This document shows positions 20,168 to 26,949 of a stretch of DNA of 50,905 nucleotides, one piece after another (position 1 is the stretch's first letter; every line of letters starts with the position of its first letter). The translations under genes and the position numbers were made by a program. The notes beneath the pieces are model-generated. The model made no database searches, was not told the DNA's origin, and saw only the letters and a list, made by a program, of their open reading frames with translations. This stretch comes from an uncultured Clostridia bacterium (GTDB taxonomy: Bacteria; Bacillota; Clostridia; UMGS1810): contig CAKSFP010000019.1 in the NCBI GenBank assembly GCA_934454585.1, positions 1 through 50,905 of the forward strand, given 5' to 3'.

Positions 20168-22090
20168 TTAATTTGCCTCGCTGTGCTCACTGTATGGTGT
20201 CATCGCCGAAAAATCGCTCCACACAAAGGCGGACACGCTTTTATGAGCGGCGCTGAAGTTCGGCTTGAATGAAATAATGCTATTGGTTTTTTTTGCCACA
20301 ACATCAGTATACTGCACTTCGACGCAGTTTCCGTCCGCATCATATGCTGCGGCAATAAGCACTGCCGGTTTTTCCTGATTTACATATGCCTTTGCGTCAA
20401 GAGTTATTGTGCCGTCGTCTGCTATGACCGGCTTTGCAAATGAAAATTCATCGGCTGCGGTGGTGAATGTGTAGCTTGCACTTGTGGTGCTCTCGTCGTA
20501 ACCGCCTTGCAGAGTCGGCATTACTATCTTATATTCGGTACCCGGCTCAAGAGCCACCTGAGGCACAACCGTTACCTTATTCGGTTCGGTTTGGTTAAAC
20601 ACAACCGTTGCGCCGGGTATGCTGTTGCCATCGCTGTTTGTGGCTGTCACCTCGGTGTCGCCCTTGTAAAGATGACACTCTCTGCAAGCCGCTGACTGCG
20701 TGTCGATAATCGGCTGGTTAAACTCGAATATCACCTTGTCGTCAAATGCCGCGGCATTTTTGTCATATCCGCTTTCAAGTTTTATGTCTTTAACTTCACA
20801 TTTGTTGCTGTCAATCACTTCATATCTGAAATCCGAGAGGTATATTGCAGTTTTACCGGGCACCTGAAAATCAAAACTTCCGTTAGGATTTGCACCGTCT
20901 ATGTCATTTCCGTAATACCAACCGTTTGCCGGAGTGAGCAATCTTGCAATTCCCTTTTGATTATTATACACAAATTCAAAATTATGAATTTTTCCGTCTG
21001 CAAGATTATAACTGTCCGGGAAAGTCAATTTTTCTTCTGTGCCAAATCCCAGCAATTGTTTATAACCTGACTTATTACTATCATTGAGGGCATTGACATA
21101 ACAACTCAATGTAGTATTGTGATCCTCTCTGCCGAGGCCGAATTTTATAACACTTGTAGCACCCTCGGGTAATTGCAACTGATCCAAAAATTTTCCTATA
21201 GTCGTATAACCAGCGGCAGTTTCAAGCACCAGCGCCTGTTTGCCGTCAATCTGTCTGACTTTTATGCTGTCAGGCGTTCCGGATATCGCCCACTGATTTG
21301 AGGGATCGGTAACCTGCCCGCCGCTATTAAGATCCACTATATCCGGCACCTGTGAAAAATCATCGCTCAGCGCCAGTGTGATGTTCTCCGCGTCTTTTGT
21401 GTAATATCTTATGTTGTCTATGTATGCCGTTTCAACGCCAGTACCGAGATAACCCAGTTCTATGAAGGTGAATGCCGACAAGTCGGCGGCACTGCTATTC
21501 CAATAGTTCGCAAATCCGAACTTGTCATAAGTTTTCCACACACCGCCGTTGTGCTCTCGCAATGTGAGCTTGGTGTATGCTTTTTCTATGTTGAAATCAA
21601 GCTTAATATCGTACCATGTATTTGTTTTGTATTTGATTATGTTGTTTCCGCAAAGATTGATGTATCCGTCGTTTTTGAATGTCAGCGGATATATGCTGTC
21701 TGCGAGTCCGCAGCCAAGTGTCGTGCCCGTGTCACTCTTTTTCACGGAGAATTCGACGGCCAGGTTTTCTCTGCCTGTTCCCGCACCACCGCGCTGTGCG
21801 ACCGAAAGTCCGGCATATCCGGCATTCTTTATTTCAATGCTTTTGCCGAATTCCGCATCGGTATCGACCACGCTTATCTTGCTGTCCTTGCCCTCTGCAT
21901 TGGCGTTGTTAAACCAGCCTCCGTTCTTATAACCGATGCTGTTGAGCAGATCCAAAATTCCGTTTGCATCTGCCACATCGTCAAAACTCAATACGCCGGA
22001 ATCGATTTTGCCGTCATTCGCAAACACCCCTATCGGCAGTGAACTGCAAACAATTGCAACGGCAAGTATTATCTGCAATAATTTTTTCAT
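20168..22090 (-). CDS. Secreted 640-residue beta-sandwich/Ig protein, copy A
   Basis: The protein has a signal peptide (about 1-24), two concanavalin/LamG-like sandwiches (about 30-230 and 235-435; YIDNIRYYTKD closes the first), an Ig-like domain with DKVIFEFNQPI (about 450-545) and a C-terminal ~90-residue domain with AAYDADG and FVWSDF. There is no SLH repeat, sortase motif or catalytic motif that I recognise. It may be a glycan-binding surface or secreted protein of the degradation system. It is a near-duplicate of the next gene upstream (22252-24174), and part of its 5' end is identical in DNA. It has a GAGGGG ribosome site 8-9 nt before the ATG. Confidence 0.85.
   Translation of the reverse strand: MKKLLQIILAVAIVCSSLPIGVFANDGKIDSGVLSFDDVADANGILDLLNSIGYKNGGWFNNANAEGKDSKISVVDTDAEFGKSIEIKNAGYAGLSVAQRGGAGTGRENLAVEFSVKKSDTGTTLGCGLADSIYPLTFKNDGYINLCGNNIIKYKTNTWYDIKLDFNIEKAYTKLTLREHNGGVWKTYDKFGFANYWNSSAADLSAFTFIELGYLGTGVETAYIDNIRYYTKDAENITLALSDDFSQVPDIVDLNSGGQVTDPSNQWAISGTPDSIKVRQIDGKQALVLETAAGYTTIGKFLDQLQLPEGATSVIKFGLGREDHNTTLSCYVNALNDSNKSGYKQLLGFGTEEKLTFPDSYNLADGKIHNFEFVYNNQKGIARLLTPANGWYYGNDIDGANPNGSFDFQVPGKTAIYLSDFRYEVIDSNKCEVKDIKLESGYDKNAAAFDDKVIFEFNQPIIDTQSAACRECHLYKGDTEVTATNSDGNSIPGATVVFNQTEPNKVTVVPQVALEPGTEYKIVMPTLQGGYDESTTSASYTFTTAADEFSFAKPVIADDGTITLDAKAYVNQEKPAVLIAAAYDADGNCVEVQYTDVVAKKTNSIISFKPNFSAAHKSVSAFVWSDFSAMTPYSEHSEAN
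21511..21931 (-). repeat. 421-bp perfect direct repeat, downstream copy
   Basis: These bases are identical to 23589-24009 (offset 2078) inside the first sandwich domain of the two duplicated genes. The sequence on either side differs at many positions. The pattern points to a recent duplication or gene conversion. Confidence 0.85.
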
Positions 22091-22102
22091 ATATCTTTCC
22101 CC

Positions 22103-22210
22103 TCACATTATAGATTTTATCGTCCGCATAAAAAACAAATTATCCACAAAAACCAAACCGAGCATACGGAGCATATCGCGTATGCGGCAAACACAGATAT
22201 GCCCGTTCAT
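22103..22210 (-). CDS. Possible 35-residue leader peptide ORF before copy A
   Basis: A short ORF starts with MNGHICVCRIRDM and has CAAGGG just before its ATG. Its TGA stop overlaps the GAGGGG ribosome site of the 20168-22090 gene, an arrangement that could couple translation. The DNA before it matches the operator-bearing leader of the 22252-24174 gene, so it may be only a by-product of duplication. No match to a known family. Confidence 0.25.
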   Translation of the reverse strand: MNGHICVCRIRDMLRMLGLVFVDNLFFMRTIKSIM

Positions 22211-22223
22211 TGCCCTTGTGTTA

Positions 22224-22239
22224 TGTTAATCGTTTTACA
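22224..22239 (-). promoter_or_regulatory. Second copy of the LacI-type operator-like palindrome
   Basis: TGTTAATCGTTTTACA is a near-palindrome with a central CG, in the gap between the two duplicated genes. It matches the element at 24309-24324 at 14 of 16 positions and also in the flanking bases (TGTTA before, A after). No good promoter hexamers lie upstream, so this copy may be a relic of duplication or an internal roadblock. Confidence 0.4.
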
Positions 22240-22251
22240 ATGAGCCTGCAA

Positions 22252-24174
22252 TTATTTTGCGCTGCTCTTGCTGTAAGGCATAACGCCCTGCAAACTGCTC
22301 CACACGAAAGCTTTCACACTTGAATGTTCCGCCGTGAACTCCGGCTTAAATTCAAATATCTCCTCCTTGGTCGCCTTTATTTCCTTGTATTTAAGCTCAA
22401 CCATGCGACCGGCGTTGTCATACGCCGCAGCTATGATCACCGCGCCCTTGCCGTTCGCTTCATTTATATATGCGCTCTTGCCGCTCACCTTCACCGTGCC
22501 GTCCGCATCTATTATCGGCTGACCGAACTCAAAGGATGAATCGGTCGTGGTGAAACTGTAGCTTACGCTTGTTGTGCCTTCGTCATAACCACCTTGCAGA
22601 GTCGGCATTTCAATACTGTACTCTGTGTTGGGTTTGAGGATCACCTGCGGAGCCACCGTAATCTTGTTCGGCTCTGTTTGATTGAGCATAATCCTTGCAC
22701 CGGATACAGTCTCGCCTTTGTCGTTTGTCGCTGTCACCTCGGCGCCGTTTTCATAAAGCCGGCACTCTCTGCAAGCTGCTTTCTGCGTGTCGATAATCGG
22801 CTGATTAAACTCGAATATCACCTTGTCGTCAAGCGCCGCGGCATTCTTGTCATATCCACTCTCAAGTTTTATGTCCTTTACCTCGCATTTGTTGGTGTCA
22901 ATCAGTTCGAATCTGAAATCCGAGAGATACACCGTAGTCGGCGAGTTTGCAACTATCTGGAAGTCAAAAGACTGATCGAGCATCGCGCCCGATATGTTGT
23001 CGCCGTAATACCAGCCGTTTGCCGGAGTGAGTAATCTTGCAATTCCCTTTTGCTTGTTATACACAAATTCAAAATTATGAATATCTCCGAGCGTGAGGTT
23101 GTAATAATCGGGTTTTTCCAGTCCCGGAGCGTCATTTCTGAATGTCAGCAAAGCTGTGGTGGCACTGCCCTTGAGTGCATCTGTGTAACATCTGAGTTTT
23201 GCATTTTGGTCGGCTCTGCCGAGTCCGAATTTGACAATGCTCGTGGTGTCGTCCGGCAGGTTCAACTGACCGATCATCTTGCCGATTGTGGTGTAGCCCG
23301 CCGGTGCGTCTATTATAAGCGCCTGTTTGCCGTTGATCTGTCCGACTTTCACGCTGTTTGTCCTGCCCGATATTGCCCACTGATGCGCCGGGTCTGTCAC
23401 TGCGCTGTCCGGCACTATTTCCGGTACCCGTGAAAAATCGTCGCTCAGTGCCAGAGTAATGTTCTCAGCATCTTTTGTGAAATATCTTATGTTGTCTATG
23501 TATGCTGACTCCTCACCGCCGCCGAGATAGCCCAGCTCTATGCAGGTGAATGCCGCCATGTCGTCGGCATTGCCCGACCAGTAGTTCACAAATCCGAACT
23601 TGTCATAAGTTTTCCACACACCGCCGTTGTGCTCTCGCAATGTGAGCTTGGTGTATGCTTTTTCTATGTTGAAATCAAGCTTAATATCGTACCATGTATT
23701 TGTTTTGTATTTGATTATGTTGTTTCCGCAAAGATTGATGTATCCGTCGTTTTTGAATGTCAGCGGATATATGCTGTCTGCGAGTCCGCAGCCAAGTGTC
23801 GTGCCCGTGTCACTCTTTTTCACGGAGAATTCGACGGCCAGGTTTTCTCTGCCTGTTCCCGCACCACCGCGCTGTGCGACCGAAAGTCCGGCATATCCGG
23901 CATTCTTTATTTCAATGCTTTTGCCGAATTCCGCATCGGTATCGACCACGCTTATCTTGCTGTCCTTGCCCTCTGCATTGGCGTTGTTAAACCAGCCTCC
24001 GTTCTTATAGCCGATGCTGTTGAGCAGATCCAAAATTCCGTTTGCATCTGTCACATCGTTAAAATCAAGCACGCCGGAATCGATTTTGCCGACCGCGTCA
24101 TCGGCGTACACTCCGAGCGTCACCGAACTGCAAACAATTGCAATTGCGAGTAATACCTGCATAAATTTTTTCAT
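22252..24174 (-). CDS. Secreted 640-residue beta-sandwich/Ig protein, copy B (first gene of operon 1)
   Basis: It has the same layout as its neighbour at 20168-22090: signal peptide (about 1-24), two concanavalin/LamG-like sandwiches, an Ig-like domain with DKVIFEFNQPI, and a C-terminal domain with AAYDNAG and FVWSSL. I chose the ATG at 24174 with GGAGG 9 nt upstream; the open frame continues 31 codons further up but that part is the 5' leader. It is the first gene after the consensus promoter at 24330-24358, so it heads a run of twelve closely spaced genes. It has no catalytic motif I know and may bind glycan. About 420 bp of its 5' half is identical in DNA to copy A. Confidence 0.85.
   Translation of the reverse strand: MKKFMQVLLAIAIVCSSVTLGVYADDAVGKIDSGVLDFNDVTDANGILDLLNSIGYKNGGWFNNANAEGKDSKISVVDTDAEFGKSIEIKNAGYAGLSVAQRGGAGTGRENLAVEFSVKKSDTGTTLGCGLADSIYPLTFKNDGYINLCGNNIIKYKTNTWYDIKLDFNIEKAYTKLTLREHNGGVWKTYDKFGFVNYWSGNADDMAAFTCIELGYLGGGEESAYIDNIRYFTKDAENITLALSDDFSRVPEIVPDSAVTDPAHQWAISGRTNSVKVGQINGKQALIIDAPAGYTTIGKMIGQLNLPDDTTSIVKFGLGRADQNAKLRCYTDALKGSATTALLTFRNDAPGLEKPDYYNLTLGDIHNFEFVYNKQKGIARLLTPANGWYYGDNISGAMLDQSFDFQIVANSPTTVYLSDFRFELIDTNKCEVKDIKLESGYDKNAAALDDKVIFEFNQPIIDTQKAACRECRLYENGAEVTATNDKGETVSGARIMLNQTEPNKITVAPQVILKPNTEYSIEMPTLQGGYDEGTTSVSYSFTTTDSSFEFGQPIIDADGTVKVSGKSAYINEANGKGAVIIAAAYDNAGRMVELKYKEIKATKEEIFEFKPEFTAEHSSVKAFVWSSLQGVMPYSKSSAK
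23589..24009 (-). repeat. 421-bp perfect direct repeat, upstream copy
   Basis: Partner of 21511-21931. Identity breaks at 24010 (G versus A at 21932) and just before 23589. Beyond these points the genes stay clearly related but diverged. Confidence 0.85.
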
Positions 24175-24202
24175 GTTATACAACCTCCATGCTAAAAAGA
24201 TA

Positions 24203-24295
24203 TTAGCCACACATATATACAAAAATGTGATACAGAGCTGCCGGAGAATATCCGCGCACGGTGGCAAAAGCGCAAATTTCTCTTTTTTTCATCAT
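24203..24295 (-). CDS. Possible 30-residue leader peptide ORF in the operon 1 leader
   Basis: Within the leader of the 22252-24174 gene, ACAAGGATTAA precedes ATGATG, and a 30-codon ORF (starting MMKKREICAFATVRGY) ends TAA about 15 nt before the GGAGG of the structural gene. The start context is good. It could be a regulatory leader peptide. I cannot tell whether it is translated and know no homolog. Confidence 0.3.
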   Translation of the reverse strand: MMKKREICAFATVRGYSPAALYHIFVYMCG

Positions 24296-24308
24296 TTAAT
24301 CCTTGTTA

Positions 24309-24324
24309 TGTTAAACGATTTACA
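24309..24324 (-). promoter_or_regulatory. LacI-family-like operator over the operon 1 start site
   Basis: TGTTAAACGATTTACA is an imperfect palindrome with a central CG (half-sites TGTTAAA and TGTAAAT), the general form of LacI-family operators. It begins five bases downstream of the -10 element, so a bound repressor would block initiation. No LacI-type gene is in the window. Confidence 0.5.
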
Positions 24325-24329
24325 AGCTT

Positions 24330-24358
24330 ATTGTACAACTATCACTATGGTTTGTCAA
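24330..24358 (-). promoter_or_regulatory. Consensus sigma-A promoter of operon 1
   Basis: On the minus strand TTGACA (24353-24358) and TACAAT (24330-24335) are separated by exactly 17 bases. It lies about 155 bp before the first gene, 22252-24174, and is the only strong promoter I found for the twelve genes down to position 89. Confidence 0.8.
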
Positions 24359-24542
24359 GTGTTTTTTCGTAAATATGGCTAAAAATTTCGATAAATTCGG
24401 CGTCGATACATTTTTTTGCAATTCAAAGATATTTTTATTTCATAAAATATATTTTGTGAGATAGCGGTATAAAGTATGTTTTTGCCGTTGTATCGGCGTT
24501 TGCTCGGGAATAACAGGATAAAATGTTTTTGAGTTTAGCGTT

Positions 24543-24731
24543 TTAGTCGTTTAAGGCGTTAATTGCATGTTGCCTGCACATAAAAAGTATCTCGGCGTTG
24601 CTCAATCCCTTACATTCCGAGACACAAAAATCCCCGCCGTCCGCGATTAAAATTCCGCAAACGACGGGGCGTTTTTTTATTGTGGTTCTCATCAATGCAG
24701 TTGCTCGGTCAGAAATTCCAAGCTTTATCAC
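24543..24731 (-). CDS. Possible 62-residue ORF downstream of the ATPase gene (doubtful)
   Basis: A GTG-started ORF (MIKLGISDRATALMR...) with a GAGGTGATAA stretch at its start. Its middle codes through the 24626-24667 hairpin, which is better explained as a terminator. The residues CVSECKGLSNAEI look protein-like but match no family I know. Treat as unproven. The rest of the stretch 24360-24540 is AT-rich and I see nothing else in it. Confidence 0.2.
   Translation of the reverse strand: MIKLGISDRATALMRTTIKKRPVVCGILIADGGDFCVSECKGLSNAEILFMCRQHAINALND
24626..24667 (-). terminator. Intrinsic terminator after the ATPase gene
   Basis: On the minus strand CCCCGTCGTTTGCG pairs with CGCGGACGGCGGGG (14 bp including three G-U pairs) around a 10-nt loop, followed by ATTTTT. 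On the plus strand the three G-U pairs become A-C mismatches, so the minus strand is the working direction. It ends transcription about 240 bp after the ATPase stop codon. Confidence 0.7.
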
Positions 24732-24760
24732 CTCATAATCCGTGATATAGGTCTTATCCG

Positions 24761-24883
24761 TTATTCAATAGGTTTCATCCATTTTGTCATAACAGCCGGC
24801 AATAAAAACACAACACCCATTTCAAACATGGTAAGTATCTTACTCTTCTCTGTTGATTTTATAAATTTTTTAATCTTTATCAT
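24761..24883 (-). CDS. Possible 40-residue small protein after the ATPase gene
   Basis: An ATG-started ORF directly downstream of the ATPase stop (16-nt gap) encodes a basic N-terminus and a hydrophobic stretch, MGVVFLLPAVM. The ribosome site is weak (TAAGAGA about 12 nt away). It could be a small membrane peptide or chance. No family recognised. Confidence 0.25.
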   Translation of the reverse strand: MIKIKKFIKSTEKSKILTMFEMGVVFLLPAVMTKWMKPIE

Positions 24884-24899
24884 ATGTCAGCTATGTCTC

Positions 24900-26153
24900 T
24901 TACATATCCAAACTATTTTCATTAAGCAAAAAGTCAAATATGCCCATAGTTGTAATGCCGCTATCATCACGCTTAAGTTTAATATCATCTTTTACGACAA
25001 TAATTTTTTTGAAGGAATCTTTTGTTTTTAACAAGGATTTCTTTTCTTGCTTTTCTTTTGCTTCATTAGGTATATCAAAAGCTGACTGGATGTAATACTT
25101 GTTGTTGCCTTTTGTTGCAATAAAATCTATTTCCAGTCCTTTTTGTACCTTTTTGCCTTTATCATTAGTTTCAACTATCTCTACAACTCCGACATCCACA
25201 CGATAGCCTCGTATTTTAAGCTCATTAAATATTATGTTTTCCATGATATGATTTTCTTCTTGCTGTCTGAAATTAAGCTGTGCGTTTCTTATGCCGATGT
25301 CAGTAAAATAATATTTTGAAGGCGTTTCAATATACTTTTTACCCTTTACATCGTATCTGACTGCCTTATCCATCAAAAATGCATCTGTAAGATAACCCAA
25401 ATATTTTTTTATGGTTTTTTCGGTGATTTTGCTGTTTTTAACACTTCTGAAAGTTCTGCTGAGCTTGGCAGGATTGGTAAGTGAGCCAACAGATGATGCA
25501 AGAATATTAACCAATTCTTCAAGCTCGCTTTCATTACGGATTTTGTTTCTGTCGACAATATCGCTGATATAAACCTTTTTTAATAAAGACGAAAGATATT
25601 CCGCTTTCATTTCATCATCTTCACGGGTCAGAATGAGGGGAAGTCCGCCATAGGTATAATAGTCTTTCCACGCTTGAGACACACTGCCGTCATATACTGA
25701 ATTGTACTCAGCAAAAGAGAGAGGATTAATGTGTATTTCATCCCCTCTGCCTCTGAATTCCGTAAGAATATCACTCGACAAAAATTTAGAGTTGCTTCCT
25801 GTTATATATACATCCAAATTTCTAATATGAGACAGCCCGTTTACCAAATCCGAAAAATCCCCGACATATTGTATTTCATCAAGAAAAAGGTAGTATTGTT
25901 CTTTGTCTTTAATCTGCCCCTTTATATAATTATACAATACTTTCGGCTCTCTGAGTTCCTCGTTCATTATATCATCAAGAGCAATTTCTATAAGATGGTC
26001 TTCGCTAATTCCTTTATTAAGCAAATAATCGTGATATAAACGAAAAAGCAAATACGATTTACCGCATCTTCTTATGCCGGTTACCACCTTAACCAAACCA
26101 TTACACTCTCGTTTTATCAGTTTGTCTAAATACAAATCTCGTTTGATTTCCAT
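24900..26153 (-). CDS. ATP-binding protein, AAA_14 / DUF4143 type
   Basis: This 417-residue cytoplasmic ATPase has Walker A GIRRCGKS (residues 26-33 from the chosen start), Walker B YLFLDEIQ (87-94), sensor-like ITGSNS near 118, and a C-terminal DUF4143-type region with FTDIGIRN and a nuclease-like fold segment EIDFIATKGNNKYYIQ. Such proteins are common and scattered in gut bacteria and archaea; their function is unknown. I chose the ATG at 26153 (GGAG 8 nt upstream) over the one at 26162. Its base composition is much more AT-rich than the polysaccharide genes, and it has its own promoter and terminator, so it looks like an insertion between two operons and is probably unrelated to glycan use. 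Confidence 0.88.
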   Translation of the reverse strand: MEIKRDLYLDKLIKRECNGLVKVVTGIRRCGKSYLLFRLYHDYLLNKGISEDHLIEIALDDIMNEELREPKVLYNYIKGQIKDKEQYYLFLDEIQYVGDFSDLVNGLSHIRNLDVYITGSNSKFLSSDILTEFRGRGDEIHINPLSFAEYNSVYDGSVSQAWKDYYTYGGLPLILTREDDEMKAEYLSSLLKKVYISDIVDRNKIRNESELEELVNILASSVGSLTNPAKLSRTFRSVKNSKITEKTIKKYLGYLTDAFLMDKAVRYDVKGKKYIETPSKYYFTDIGIRNAQLNFRQQEENHIMENIIFNELKIRGYRVDVGVVEIVETNDKGKKVQKGLEIDFIATKGNNKYYIQSAFDIPNEAKEKQEKKSLLKTKDSFKKIIVVKDDIKLKRDDSGITTMGIFDFLLNENSLDM

Positions 26154-26199
26154 ATCATCCACTCCATTTTTAGTCGATATTTCAGATTTCTATGGTCTG

Positions 26200-26228
26200 A
26201 TTTTAACATATTATTACCTGATAGTCAA
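26200..26228 (-). promoter_or_regulatory. Sigma-A promoter of the ATPase gene
   Basis: TTGACT (26223-26228) and TAAAAT (26200-26205) on the minus strand are 17 bases apart, about 50 bp before the ATPase start. Confidence 0.7.
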
Positions 26229-26258
26229 TAATTTAGGACAGATTTAGTCTAACTGTTG

Positions 26259-26291
26259 CAAAAAAATGCAGAACAATCATCATTCCGCATT
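26259..26291 (-). terminator. Intrinsic terminator upstream of the ATPase promoter
   Basis: On the minus strand AATGCGGAA pairs with TTCTGCATT (9 bp, one G-U) with a 9-nt loop, followed by a run of T. It shields the ATPase promoter from upstream transcription. I see no obvious gene ending at it. Confidence 0.55.
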
Positions 26292-26420
26292 TATAAAAAA
26301 CACTATTAAATCATGTATACGGGCATAAATATCCCGTTAATACTAACTAAAGTTCAATCACGACATCTCGTATGCTAAGGATTATCCCATCATCGCATAA
26401 GTTTTTATACAGGTATTGTG

Positions 26421-26436
26421 CCACAATATATTGTGG
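26421..26436. repeat. 16-bp perfect palindrome
   Basis: CCACAATATATTGTGG is fully symmetrical and lies in a 586-bp gap (26163-26748). It could be a protein-binding site. Apart from the listed hairpins and repeats I see no gene in this gap. Confidence 0.45.
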
Positions 26437-26520
26437 TTGTTAATAACTTTTTTTGGAATATATTGATTTTTATTTAGAATTCCGACAATGTTTTCGGATA
26501 TGTTTTTGCCTTATATTTTT

Positions 26521-26537
26521 GTGTATAATATATACAC
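26521..26537. repeat. 17-bp palindrome
   Basis: GTGTATAATATATACAC has 7-bp arms around ATA. It overlaps the first copy of the 15-bp direct repeat. Confidence 0.45.
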
Positions 26538-26580
26538 TTTTCAATAACATTATAGCACTGAAAATTACACTTTTCAATAA
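26533..26580. repeat. Direct repeat of 15 bp with a 33-bp period
   Basis: TACACTTTTCAATAA occurs at 26533-26547 and 26566-26580. Closely spaced short repeats of this type occur at ends of some insertion sequences (IS21-like), but no transposase is present, so a mobile-element remnant is only a suggestion. Confidence 0.35.
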
Positions 26581-26646
26581 AATGTCTCCGAATTCAAAAA
26601 GTCACCTAAAACTTGGGTCATATATGTCGTAAGTTTTCGGTCAAAC

Positions 26647-26694
26647 AAAAAAAACGACAGCCAATGCCGGAATCAATTTGTCGCCAACCGTCGT
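26647..26694 (-). terminator. Intrinsic terminator of operon 2, distal hairpin
   Basis: On the minus strand ACGACGGTTGG pairs with the CTGTCGT side (11 bp with several G-U pairs), and eight T follow. It is the second of two hairpins after the GH88 gene at 26950-28140. Confidence 0.65.
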
Positions 26695-26704
26695 AAAAAC
26701 ACTC

Positions 26705-26736
26705 CGCCGCCTGCGAAATTTTAATCGCAGGCGGCG
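26705..26736 (-). terminator. Hairpin at the end of operon 2, proximal
   Basis: CGCCGCCTGCG and CGCAGGCGGCG form a perfect 11-bp stem with loop ATTAAAATTT on the minus strand. A T-run (GAGTGTTTTT) follows after five bases. Together with the hairpin at 26647-26694 it makes a tandem terminator. Confidence 0.6.
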
Positions 26737-26748
26737 TTTCAAAAAACA

Positions 26749-26949
26749 TTAATATCCGACTTTCTCCCAGCACTCAAATGGTGCGGCAATCTCCTCGCTT
26801 ACATAAACCTGAGTTTTCATAAGCTGCAGCATAGAGCTCGGAACCAGAGGCGTCACGGGACCGTGAAGAACCAGTCTTGAGGTCATTCGCTGCCACGACG
26901 AGAAAGTATTGTTTGTGAGCAGTGCGTGCACCTCCGTTTTTATTGCAAA
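26749..26949 (-). pseudogene. Unassigned in-frame reading segment after GH88 (possible gene remnant)
   Basis: Directly after the TAA stop of the GH88 gene the same frame stays open for 66 codons to a stop at 26749. The sequence (containing SRLVLHGPVTPLVPSS and APFECWEKVGY) looks protein-like, but I recognise no family. Its only upstream start is a GTG at 26931 sitting inside a GGAGG stretch, or an internal ATG. It could be a small gene, the tail of a gene lost by deletion, or chance. Confidence 0.3.

Noticed and set aside
22219..22240. Riboswitch or other structured RNA in the leader shared by the duplicated genes
   Set aside because: Only about 22 bp are conserved and they form a palindrome with central CG, which fits a repressor operator better than an RNA fold.
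24543..24731. Firm small gene call
   Set aside because: The 14-bp hairpin with G-U pairs only on the minus strand and a trailing T-run explains the sequence better as a terminator; kept only as a low-confidence entry.
26533..26580. Insertion sequence end
   Set aside because: The repeat spacing is suggestive, but there is no transposase, no matching second end and no target-site duplication that I can see.
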